Assembly: GCF_002968015.1 (NCBI RefSeq)
Contig: NZ_PUIP01000014.1
Coordinates: forward strand, 124,001 to 188,000
Direction of reading: 5' to 3'
Origin: Massilia phosphatilytica
Lineage (GTDB): Bacteria; Pseudomonadota; Gammaproteobacteria; Burkholderiales; Burkholderiaceae_D
DNA: 64,000 bases
Below the pieces are notes generated by a model, which saw only the letters and a program-made list of their open reading frames with translations, was not told the DNA's origin and made no database searches. The position numbers and the translations under genes are program-made. This document shows positions 23,877-31,633 of this stretch, piece after piece (the first letter of the stretch is position 1; each line of letters begins with the position of its first letter).

Positions 23877-24629
23877 ATGGGCTTCGTCGTCATCATCCCG
23901 GCCCGCCTTGCCTCGACGCGGCTGCCGAACAAGCCGCTCGCGGACCTGGGCGGCAAGCCGATGGTCGTGCGCGTGGCCGAACGGGCGCAGCAATCGGGTG
24001 CCTCGCGCATCATCGTCGCCACCGACCACGCCGACATCGCCGCCGCCTGCGCCGCACATGGCGTGGAAGCCTGCATGACGCGTTCGGATCACCCGTCCGG
24101 CACCGACCGCATCGCCGAAGTGGCGCACCTGCTCGGCCTCGCGCCGGATGCCGTCGTCGTCAACCTGCAGGGCGACGAACCGCTGATCGATCCCGCGCTG
24201 CTGGCCGCCTGCGCCGCGCGCATCTCGGCCGACGTGCCGATGGCGACCTGCGCCCATCCGCTGTCCGATGTGGCGGACGCGTTCAACCCGAACGTCGTGA
24301 AGGTCGTGCTGGACAAGCTCGGGCGCGCACTGTACTTCTCGCGCGCCACGATCCCCTGGCACCGCGACGGCTTTGCCGCCACCCGCGAGCAACTGCCGGC
24401 TGGCTATGTCCCCCTGCGCCACATCGGCCTGTACGCGTACAGCAATGCGTTCCTGCAGCGCTATCCGCAGCTGGAACCCGCGCCGCTCGAATCCATCGAG
24501 GCACTGGAACAATTGCGCGTGTTGTGGCACGGCGTCCCGATTGCCGTGCACGTGACGGACGAGGCGCCCCATGCGGGCGTCGACACCCCGGCCGATCTGG
24601 AGCGCGTGCGACTTTTCTATACGTCTTGA
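23877..24629 (+). CDS. kdsB: 3-deoxy-manno-octulosonate cytidylyltransferase
   Basis: 250 residues from ATG 23877, four bases after the previous stop. N-terminal FVVIIPARLASTRLPNKPLADLGGKPMV is the nucleotide-binding signature; VNLQGDEPLIDP and PLRHIGLYAYSNAFL are further KdsB landmarks. It activates Kdo as CMP-Kdo for lipopolysaccharide core synthesis in the cytosol. Last gene of the exbB-exbD-lpxK-Trm112-kdsB run. Confidence 0.95.
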   Translation: MGFVVIIPARLASTRLPNKPLADLGGKPMVVRVAERAQQSGASRIIVATDHADIAAACAAHGVEACMTRSDHPSGTDRIAEVAHLLGLAPDAVVVNLQGDEPLIDPALLAACAARISADVPMATCAHPLSDVADAFNPNVVKVVLDKLGRALYFSRATIPWHRDGFAATREQLPAGYVPLRHIGLYAYSNAFLQRYPQLEPAPLESIEALEQLRVLWHGVPIAVHVTDEAPHAGVDTPADLERVRLFYTS

Positions 24630-24819
24630 TCCTGGTAGAAACTACTCTTCAGTCTGCTTGCGGCATGTCAAACGGCTGAGAGATCGGCCGCCCTCAGTGG
24701 CTTTTATTGCTGCTTTTGTGGTAAGTTTCGTATCAGTAGCTAGATATGCATCATGCAGTTGTCTGTTCCCAACTACAACTGCGTCAAAAAAATTATTAGA
24801 TACCATTAGGAAATCCTTC

Positions 24820-25476
24820 ATGCGTCTCATTCTGTTAGGAGCCCCCGGCGCCGGTAAAGGCACCCAGGCGAACTTCATCAAAGAAAAATACAACATCCCC
24901 CAGATTTCCACCGGCGACATGCTGCGTGCGGCCATCAAGGCCGGCACCGAGCTGGGTCTGGCTGCGAAAAAAGTGATGGATGCTGGCCAGCTGGTGTCGG
25001 ACGACATCATCATCGGCCTGGTGAAGGAGCGCCTGAAGGATGCCGACTGCGCCAACGGCTACCTGTTCGACGGCTTCCCGCGCACGATCGCGCAGGCCGA
25101 CGCCATGAAGGACAGCGGTGTGAAGATCGACTACGTGCTGGAAATCGACGTGCCCGACGAACTGATCGTCGAACGCATGAGCGGTCGCCGCAGCCACCCG
25201 GCATCGGGCCGCGTGTACCACGTCAAGTTCAACCCGCCGAAGGTCGAAGGCAAGGATGACGTGACGGGCGAGCCGCTGGTCCAGCGTGATGACGACACGG
25301 AAGAAACGGTCAAGAAACGCCTGTCCGTGTACCACAACCAGACCGAAGTCCTGCTCGGCTACTACAACAAGTGGGCGGAATCGGGCCTGCCGGGCGCGCC
25401 GAAGTACCGCAAGATCTCGGGCGTCGGCCCGGTCGAACAGGTACGCGACGCCGCATTCGCGGCACTCGCAGGCTGA
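24820..25476 (+). CDS. adk: Adenylate kinase
   Basis: 218 residues from ATG 24820, preceded by TTAGGAAA. P-loop GAPGAGKGTQ (7-16), STGDMLRAA, DGFPRTIAQA and a long LID (GRVYHVKFNPPKVEGKDDVTGEPLVQRDD region) without zinc cysteines: the long-form Gram-negative enzyme. Interconverts ATP, AMP and ADP. The 190-nt gap from kdsB (24630-24819) is A/T-richer and probably contains its own promoter. Followed by a clear terminator. Confidence 0.96.
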   Translation: MRLILLGAPGAGKGTQANFIKEKYNIPQISTGDMLRAAIKAGTELGLAAKKVMDAGQLVSDDIIIGLVKERLKDADCANGYLFDGFPRTIAQADAMKDSGVKIDYVLEIDVPDELIVERMSGRRSHPASGRVYHVKFNPPKVEGKDDVTGEPLVQRDDDTEETVKKRLSVYHNQTEVLLGYYNKWAESGLPGAPKYRKISGVGPVEQVRDAAFAALAG

Positions 25477-25483
25477 GCATTCC

Positions 25484-25507
25484 AGAGCGGCGCAAGCCGC
25501 TCTTTTT
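25484..25507 (+). terminator. Intrinsic terminator of adk
   Basis: AGAGCGGC (25484-25491), loop GCAA, GCCGCTCT (25496-25503), followed by TTTT. Starts 8 nt after the adk stop. Confidence 0.9.
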
Positions 25508-25671
25508 GGCTCCGGATGACTAATGCCATCCGTCCAGGTTTTTAGATCAAAGTTTTGTCGCACTCTTGTGCGGCGAATGCAGCAAGGTTGGCCGTACCGC
25601 AGATAAGCTCAAGTAAGCGCACGCGGCCTTTCGACTCTGTAGTGGTTTGATCGAAGAACGAGGGGGACGAC

Positions 25672-27843
25672 ATGGCATCTGCGCAGCTCACCTTCGCCGT
25701 CGCGTGCGGCGTCATCGCGGTATTCTACGGCTTGTGGTCGCGCCGATGGGTCCTGCAACAGGATCCCGGCAACGGCCGCATGCAGGAAATCTCGCTGGCC
25801 ATCCAGCAGGGGGCATCGGCCTACCTGGCGCGCCAGTACCGTACCATCGCGATCGTGGGCTTCGTCCTGCTGATCGCCATCTACTTCCTGCTCGGTGCCG
25901 CAACCGCGGGCGGCTTCCTGGCCGGCGCGCTGCTGTCCGGGGCCTGCGGCTTCATTGGCATGAACGTGTCCGTCCGCGCCAACGTGCGTACGGCGCAGGC
26001 GGCCGTGACCGGGCTCGACCAGGCGCTGAACGTCGCCTTCCGCGGCGGCGCCATCACGGGCATGCTCGTGGTCGGCCTGGGCCTGCTGGGTGTGGCGCTG
26101 TTCTATTGGATCCTCGTGCTGCGCGCGGACCCCGCCCTGACCCCGCACGAAGTGATCCAGCCGCTCGTGGGCCTCGCGTTCGGCGCCTCGCTGATCTCGA
26201 TCTTCGCGCGCCTCGGTGGCGGCATCTTCACGAAGGGCGCCGACGTCGGCGCCGACCTCGTGGGCAAGGTCGAGGCCGGCATTCCCGAGGACGATCCGCG
26301 CAACCCCGCCGTCATCGCCGACAACGTGGGCGACAACGTGGGCGATTGCGCCGGCATGGCGGCCGACCTGTTCGAAACGTATGTCGTCACGCTGGTCGCC
26401 ACGATGCTGCTCGGCGCGCTGGTGATCCCCGGCATGGGCGGCACCGGCACCGTGTATCCGCTGCTGCTGGGCGGCATCTCCATCATCGGGTCCATCGTCG
26501 GCTGCTCGCTCGTGAAGAACCATCCGGGACACAAGATCATGTACGCGCTGTACACGGGGCTGTGGTGGTCGGCCGGGCTGTCGCTGATCGGGTTCGCCGC
26601 CGTCACGTGGCTCGTGTGGCCGGACGACACCATGCGCTGGCGCATGCTGGGCTGCGCCACGGTCGGCATCGCGCTCACGGGCCTGATGGTCTACATCACC
26701 GAGTACTACACGGCGACGGAATTCAGCCCCGTGCGCCACATCGCCGAAGCATCGACGACGGGCCACGGCACCAATATCATCGCGGGGCTCGGTGTGTCGA
26801 TGAAGTCGACCGCGTATCCCGTGCTCGTCGTGTGCGCCGCGATCCTCGTCGCGTACGCGCTGGGCGGCCTGTACGGCATCGCCATCGCGGCGACCGCGAT
26901 GCTGTCGATGGCCGGCATCATCGTCGCGCTGGATGCCTACGGCCCGATCACCGACAACGCGGGCGGCATCGCCGAGATGAGCGGCATGCCCGACCAGGTG
27001 CGCGCCGTCACCGACCCGCTGGACGCCGTCGGCAACACGACGAAGGCCGTCACGAAGGGCTATGCGATCGGCTCCGCGGGGCTCGCGGCCCTCGTGCTGT
27101 TCGCCGACTATACGCATGCGCTGGAAGCACACGGCACGCATCTCGCGTTCGACCTGTCGAACCCGATGGTGATCGTGGGCCTGTTCATCGGCGGCCTCGT
27201 GCCTTACCTGTTCGGCGCGCTGGCGATGGAAGCGGTGGGGCGGGCGGCAGGCGCCGTCGTGCTCGAAGTGCGGCGCCAGTTCCGCGACATCGTCGGCATC
27301 ATGGCGGGCACCGGCAAGCCGGAATACGACAAGGCCGTCGACATGCTCACCGCGTCCGCGATCCGCGAGATGGTGCTGCCTTCGCTGTTGCCCGTGATCG
27401 TGCCGGTCCTCGTCGGCATGCTGCTGGGGCCTGCGGCGCTGGGCGGCATGCTGATGGGCACGATTGTGACCGGACTCTTTGTCGCGATCTCGATGACGAC
27501 GGGCGGGGGCGCCTGGGACAACGCCAAGAAATATATTGAAGACAATCACTACGGCGGCAAGGGCTCCGATGCGCACAAGGCCGCCGTCACGGGCGACACG
27601 GTCGGCGACCCGTACAAGGACACGGCCGGGCCGGCCGTGAATCCGCTCATCAAGATCATCAACATCGTGGCGCTGCTGCTCGTGCCGCTGCTGCCGGCCG
27701 GTGGCTGGCTGGCCGTGTCGGAACCGCAGGCGCTGTATGGACAGCCGGCTGCGACCGTGCAGGCGCCGGCGAAGGCCGTTCAGCGCCCGAGGGCCTCGCT
27801 GAGCGCGCTTTCCAGTGATGCCCGGTCCGAATCCCCGCGGTAG
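25672..27843 (+). CDS. hppA: Membrane-bound proton-translocating pyrophosphatase, K+-independent type
   Basis: 723 residues, GAGGGGG ribosome site. About 15-16 membrane helices. Substrate-site motifs: FTKGADVGADLVGKVEAGIPEDDPRNPAVIADNVGDNVGD-type stretch (about 193-225) and the C-terminal GAWDNAKKYIE...GDTVGDPYKDTAGPAVNPLIK. In GNTTKAVTKG the Lys after TT is the residue associated with potassium-independent enzymes (Ala in potassium-dependent ones). It pumps protons while splitting pyrophosphate. The last ~20 residues (after KAVQRP) are read from the strand opposite the 3' end of the next gene and look non-homologous; the two genes overlap by 64 nt tail to tail. Confidence 0.94.
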   Translation: MASAQLTFAVACGVIAVFYGLWSRRWVLQQDPGNGRMQEISLAIQQGASAYLARQYRTIAIVGFVLLIAIYFLLGAATAGGFLAGALLSGACGFIGMNVSVRANVRTAQAAVTGLDQALNVAFRGGAITGMLVVGLGLLGVALFYWILVLRADPALTPHEVIQPLVGLAFGASLISIFARLGGGIFTKGADVGADLVGKVEAGIPEDDPRNPAVIADNVGDNVGDCAGMAADLFETYVVTLVATMLLGALVIPGMGGTGTVYPLLLGGISIIGSIVGCSLVKNHPGHKIMYALYTGLWWSAGLSLIGFAAVTWLVWPDDTMRWRMLGCATVGIALTGLMVYITEYYTATEFSPVRHIAEASTTGHGTNIIAGLGVSMKSTAYPVLVVCAAILVAYALGGLYGIAIAATAMLSMAGIIVALDAYGPITDNAGGIAEMSGMPDQVRAVTDPLDAVGNTTKAVTKGYAIGSAGLAALVLFADYTHALEAHGTHLAFDLSNPMVIVGLFIGGLVPYLFGALAMEAVGRAAGAVVLEVRRQFRDIVGIMAGTGKPEYDKAVDMLTASAIREMVLPSLLPVIVPVLVGMLLGPAALGGMLMGTIVTGLFVAISMTTGGGAWDNAKKYIEDNHYGGKGSDAHKAAVTGDTVGDPYKDTAGPAVNPLIKIINIVALLLVPLLPAGGWLAVSEPQALYGQPAATVQAPAKAVQRPRASLSALSSDARSESPR

Positions 27844-28304
27844 CGCACGCCGTTGATGAAGATGGTCGGGGTGCCGGTCGCGCCATCGAGGTGGGCGCGT
27901 TCGGCATCCGCCTGCACGCGCGTGCGGTGGCGGCGTTCCAGGATGTCGGTGCGGAAGCGCTCGATGTCGAGGTCGAGGCTTTCCGCCAGCACGGCGAGGT
28001 CCTGTTTGTCGACCACCTGGCGCTGCTTTTCGAACAGCAGGTCGTGCATCTCCCAGAACAGGCCCTGGCTGCCGGCGGCCTCGGCCGCTTCCGCCGCCAA
28101 CTCGGCCAGCGGATGCAGGTGCGTCAGCGGCAGGTGGCGGTAGACCAGGCGGATGCCGCCGAAGGGGCCGTCCAGGTCGCGCAGCGCGAGGTGGGCGCGC
28201 GCGCTGTAGGGGCACTGGAAGTCCGCATATTCGATCACCGTCAGCGCGGCATCCGCCGGGCCGCGCACGTGTTCGTCGTTGCCGATCTCGTCAACTCGTT
28301 TCAT
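27780..28304 (-). CDS. DsbA-family thioredoxin-fold protein with CPYS active site
   Basis: 174 residues, no signal peptide, so probably cytosolic. The pattern VIEYADFQCPYSARAH places CPYS where DsbA-like proteins have CPYC; the second Cys is serine. The cis-proline segment ATGTPTIFINGVRY is intact. A single-Cys site cannot form the usual active-site disulfide, but could act in glutathione-linked or isomerase-type chemistry, as in other single-Cys members of the superfamily. Three-prime end overlaps hppA on the other strand. Function not assigned. Confidence 0.8.
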   Translation of the reverse strand: MKRVDEIGNDEHVRGPADAALTVIEYADFQCPYSARAHLALRDLDGPFGGIRLVYRHLPLTHLHPLAELAAEAAEAAGSQGLFWEMHDLLFEKQRQVVDKQDLAVLAESLDLDIERFRTDILERRHRTRVQADAERAHLDGATGTPTIFINGVRYRGDSDRASLESALSEALGR

Positions 28305-28503
28305 TCATGTCTCCTGGTCGCGTCAAGGGCGCCATCATGACATGGGAGGCGTAATTGTGTAGTAAATTTTCACCCGGAAAGAAGATAGGTGTAAAAACAA
28401 AACAGATGGCGACGAGATAGCCTCCGTTGCGGTACAGTAGCGTCATTAGCGGTTTTGTTTATTGAACAAGCCGCGCCAGCTTACTAACCAAATGGAGAAA
28501 ACC

Positions 28504-28701
28504 ATGACGACCAATCTGGGACGAAAGGGCGTAACCGACGCCCTCGGCCTTGAGCCTACCGACGCACCGCGCCAGGACAGCATGCAGCAGGCAGACGGCG
28601 CGGAACGTGCCGAACTGCAGCGCGCGCTGCTGGTCTACGGCATGGCCGGCGCGCTCGGCGCCGACCACGCACGCAGCGCCATGAACGAGACGCGCGGCTG
28701 A
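28504..28701 (+). CDS. Small hypothetical protein
   Basis: 65 residues from ATG 28504, with GGAGAA at 28494-28499 at a good distance; earlier in-frame starts at 28462 and 28492 are less supported. Sequence MTTNLGRKGVTDALGLEP..., rich in Ala/Gln/Glu, no signal or membrane helix, predicted mostly helical. Followed within 20 nt by a good intrinsic terminator, which supports a genuine monocistronic gene. No family recognised. The upstream gap 28305-28503 is A/T-richer and likely promoter-bearing. Confidence 0.6.
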   Translation: MTTNLGRKGVTDALGLEPTDAPRQDSMQQADGAERAELQRALLVYGMAGALGADHARSAMNETRG

Positions 28702-28721
28702 GACGTTACGTCGGCCAAAGA

Positions 28722-28746
28722 ACGGGACCCGCGAGGTCCCGTTTTT
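28722..28746 (+). terminator. Intrinsic terminator of the small gene
   Basis: ACGGGACC (28722-28729), loop CGCGA (28730-28734), GGTCCCGT (28735-28742) and a T-run. It also ends the CoA-transferase gene coming from the other strand. Confidence 0.88.
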
Positions 28747-28750
28747 CGTT

Positions 28751-30049
28751 TCAGAACACGCACATGCGGTCCGCTTCCTCGCGCAGCCACGGCCGGAAGT
28801 CCGGATGCGCGATGGCGATCAGCGCCTGCGCGCGCTGCTTGGCCGACTTGCCGCGCAATTGCGCCACGCCCCATTCCGTAACGACGTAATTGACGTCGTT
28901 CTTGCTCGTGGTGGCGTGCGTGCCCGGAGACAGGGTCGGCACGATGCGCGAGACGGTGCCGTCCTTCGCCGTCGACGGCAGCACGATGAACGACTTGCCG
29001 CCGCGCGAGCGGTTCGCGGCGCGCACGAAATCGACCTGGCCGCCGGTGCCGGAATAGGGCAGGTGCCCGATGCTCTCGCTGCCGCACTGGCCGAGCAGGT
29101 CGACCTGCAGGCTCGCGTTGATCGACACGAGGTTGTCGTTCTGCCCCGCGATGTACGGGTCGTTCGTGAAATTCGACGGATGCATCTCCAGCATCGGATT
29201 GTGGTGCATGAAGTCGTACAGGCGGCGCGAGCCGAGTGCGAACGTCGCCACCATCTTCCCCGGCAACAGGGTCTTGCGGCGGTTGGTGACGGCACCCGCT
29301 TCCACGAGTTTCAGGATGCCGTCGCCGATCATCTCCGTGTGGATGCCGAGGTCGCGCTTGTCCGTCAGCTGCATGACGACGGCGTCCGGAATGCCGCCGT
29401 AGCCGATCTGCAGGGTGGAGCCATCCTCGATGTGCTCCGCCACGAGGCGGCCGATCGCTTCCTGCACTGGACCGATGTGGGGCAGGCCCACTTCCATGAT
29501 CGGATCCTCGCTGTCGACCAGTGCCGTTACCTGCGAGATGTGCACATGGCACTGGCCGTGCGTGAACGGGACATACGGATTCACTTCCAGCACGACGGCG
29601 CGCGCCCTGGCGACGGCCGCCATCGTGTAATCCGTGCCGAGGCTGAGGGCGAAATGGCCGGAGGCGCTCATCGGCGACGCCATCGCGAACACGACGTTCG
29701 CCGGCATCAATCCCCGTTCGATCAGCATCGGGATCTCGGAAAAATAATTCGGGATGAAGTCGCACCAGCCGCCCTGGCCGCCGGCGCGCGACGCACCGCC
29801 AAAGAACAGCGCCGCATGGCGCACGTGCGTCCGGCATTCGGGGTCGAAATAGCCGTACTTGCGCATCGCGAGGATCTGCGCCACCTGGACATCGTGGAAG
29901 CCCCGGCATTCTTGCGACAACGCGTGCAGCAGGGTGGGCGGTTCGCCGACACCCGTCGGGACAATGATCATGTCGCCGTCGCGAACATGGTTGAGGGCAT
30001 CGAAGGCGCTGCCGCGTTTGGCGCGATACATCTCCTGCAAGGTCTGCAT
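28751..30049 (-). CDS. Acetyl-CoA hydrolase/CoA-transferase (4-hydroxybutyrate CoA-transferase-like)
   Basis: 432 residues from ATG 30047-30049, which has AGGAGA; a longer reading adds 13 residues without a site. Landmarks: VPTGVGEPPTLL near the N-terminus, GYGGIPDAVV (about 216-225), Glu239 in DLGIHTEMIGDG at the position of the glutamate nucleophile of 4-hydroxybutyrate CoA-transferases, and SESIGHLPYSGTGGQVDFVRAA with the GGQVDF signature. It moves or releases CoA from short acyl-CoA. Which acid is used is unknown. Lies near an SDR acyl-CoA dehydrogenase-like gene, so a role in short-chain acyl-CoA metabolism is plausible. Confidence 0.85.
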   Translation of the reverse strand: MQTLQEMYRAKRGSAFDALNHVRDGDMIIVPTGVGEPPTLLHALSQECRGFHDVQVAQILAMRKYGYFDPECRTHVRHAALFFGGASRAGGQGGWCDFIPNYFSEIPMLIERGLMPANVVFAMASPMSASGHFALSLGTDYTMAAVARARAVVLEVNPYVPFTHGQCHVHISQVTALVDSEDPIMEVGLPHIGPVQEAIGRLVAEHIEDGSTLQIGYGGIPDAVVMQLTDKRDLGIHTEMIGDGILKLVEAGAVTNRRKTLLPGKMVATFALGSRRLYDFMHHNPMLEMHPSNFTNDPYIAGQNDNLVSINASLQVDLLGQCGSESIGHLPYSGTGGQVDFVRAANRSRGGKSFIVLPSTAKDGTVSRIVPTLSPGTHATTSKNDVNYVVTEWGVAQLRGKSAKQRAQALIAIAHPDFRPWLREEADRMCVF

Positions 30050-30208
30050 GGTCGTCTCCTGTGTCGTTTTTGTTTGTAAAACATGCACCGTGGCAGCTTA
30101 ACAGCGTGGCCCAGGAAACTGACGCGCACCTGACGCATCCTTGATCCACAGCGGCGCGCCGGCGCGGCGCCGTGCGGCCGATAATGGAATGCGAGGAGCG
30201 AACACATC

Positions 30209-30730
30209 ATGGAATCGACACGATATGGACTGGCTGCATGCGCACTGCTGGCGTGCACGTGCATCGCGCACGCGCAGGATGCGGCCACGCTGAGCTATGG
30301 CCCCGTGCTGAACCCGCGCGCGCAGCAGGGCGCGGAAGCCGTCCGCAAGGACCCTGCCGAGGTGCACGACGAAGCGGATACGCTGGCCCGTCAGGCCCCG
30401 CCGCCGCCGCAGAAACCGCTCACCGACAAGCAACGCGAGGAACTGCGCCGCCGCGCCGCCAGCCGCCACCCGGCCTGGCAGGGCACAGGCCCGATGGCCC
30501 CGCGCCCGCTGCGCTCCGGCGAGACGCCACCCGCCACCGCCGCCGTTCCGATCCCGCCGCCGGCGACGGCGCCGCAGCCGACGGTGCCCAGCACCAGCGT
30601 CGTCCGCGGCTGCCAGGGCATCGTTTGCACGGATGGGGCCGGTAATACGTTCAATGCGGGCGGCAACGCCGGCGTCAGCAGCACCGGCCGCGCATGTGCG
30701 CGAAACGGGACCACCGTCACATGTTTTTGA
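30209..30730 (+). CDS. Proline-rich secreted hypothetical protein
   Basis: 173 residues with a signal peptide (to about residue 22, AHA-QD). Mature part contains a charged helix-prone stretch, Pro-rich runs (QAPPPPQKP; AVPIPPPATAPQP) and a small C-terminal region with four cysteines (GCQGIVC, RACARN, VTCF). It resembles short periplasmic proteins of unknown function in this group. No catalytic motif. Confidence 0.65.
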   Translation: MESTRYGLAACALLACTCIAHAQDAATLSYGPVLNPRAQQGAEAVRKDPAEVHDEADTLARQAPPPPQKPLTDKQREELRRRAASRHPAWQGTGPMAPRPLRSGETPPATAAVPIPPPATAPQPTVPSTSVVRGCQGIVCTDGAGNTFNAGGNAGVSSTGRACARNGTTVTCF

Positions 30731-30767
30731 CGTGTCGACCCAAACCCCGCTAGAATCCGCTGGTTGA

Positions 30768-30781
30768 CGTTTACGTAAACG
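30768..30781 (+). promoter_or_regulatory. LiuR-like operator palindrome
   Basis: CGTTTACGTAAACG is a perfect 14-bp palindrome inside TTGACGTTTACGTAAACG, 36 nt before the SDR start. It resembles the site of the MerR-type regulator LiuR, which controls branched-chain amino-acid and acyl-CoA catabolism in proteobacteria. TTGACG could double as a -35 box. No liuR gene is in the window, so assignment rests on the motif. Confidence 0.55.
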
Positions 30782-30816
30782 GCAAGATAACCAGCAGATC
30801 AACGAAGGGGAGACAG

Positions 30817-31581
30817 ATGCAAATCCAGAATAACGTGTTCATCGTGACGGGCGGCGCTTCGGGCCTGGGCGCGGCCACCGCGCGCACGATCGTGGAAGCG
30901 GGCGGCAAGGTCGTGCTGGCCGACGTGCAGCAGGAAGCCGGCGCGGCGCTGGCCGCCGAACTGGGTGCCGCGGCCCGCTTCGTGAAGTGCGACGTCACGT
31001 CGGAAGCGGACGGCCAGGCGGTCGTGGCGGCGGCCCTCGAACTGGGCAGCCTGCGCGGCCTGGTGAACTGCGCCGGCGTCGCGCCGGCCATCAAGACGGT
31101 CGGCAAGGACGGCCCGCATCCGCTGGACGCTTTCCAGCGCGCCATCAACATCAACCTCGTCGGCACCTTCAACATGTGCCGCCTGGCGGCCGATGCGATG
31201 GGCAAGGAAGAGGGACTCGAACACGGCGAGCGCGGCGTGATCATCAACACGGCGTCCGTTGCCGCGTTCGACGGCCAGATCGGCCAGGCCGCCTACGGCG
31301 CATCGAAGGCGGGCGTGGCCGGCATGACCCTGCCGATGGCGCGCGACCTGTCGCGCAGCGGCATCCGCGTGATGACGATCGCACCGGGCATCTTCGAGAC
31401 GCCGATGCTGATGGGGATGCCGCAGGAAGTGCGCGATTCGCTGGGCAAGATGGTGCCGTTCCCGCCACGCCTCGGTATGCCGCGCGAGTACGCGCACCTG
31501 GCGAAGACCATCATCGAAAACGTGATGCTGAACGGCGAGACGATCCGCCTCGACGGCGCCATCCGCATGCAGCCGAAGTGA
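30817..31581 (+). CDS. SDR-family 3-hydroxyacyl-CoA dehydrogenase (HSD10-like)
   Basis: 254 residues. TGGASGLGAA (NAD-binding glycines 11-20), NCAGVAPA, IINTASVAAFDGQIGQAAYGASKAGVAGMTLPMARDL with catalytic Ser, Tyr and Lys, and the tail GETIRLDGAIRMQPK. The IGQAAYxASKxGVxGMTLPxARDL pattern and the C-terminal LDGAIRM are typical of type-2 3-hydroxyacyl-CoA dehydrogenases. It should oxidise 3-hydroxyacyl-CoA with NAD in beta-oxidation or branched-chain breakdown. The LiuR-like site upstream agrees with this. Confidence 0.88.
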   Translation: MQIQNNVFIVTGGASGLGAATARTIVEAGGKVVLADVQQEAGAALAAELGAAARFVKCDVTSEADGQAVVAAALELGSLRGLVNCAGVAPAIKTVGKDGPHPLDAFQRAININLVGTFNMCRLAADAMGKEEGLEHGERGVIINTASVAAFDGQIGQAAYGASKAGVAGMTLPMARDLSRSGIRVMTIAPGIFETPMLMGMPQEVRDSLGKMVPFPPRLGMPREYAHLAKTIIENVMLNGETIRLDGAIRMQPK

Positions 31582-31633
31582 GCGCTTGAGCAATTTCCTG
31601 TACGATGCCCTCTGGTATTTCCGGAGAAATCGT

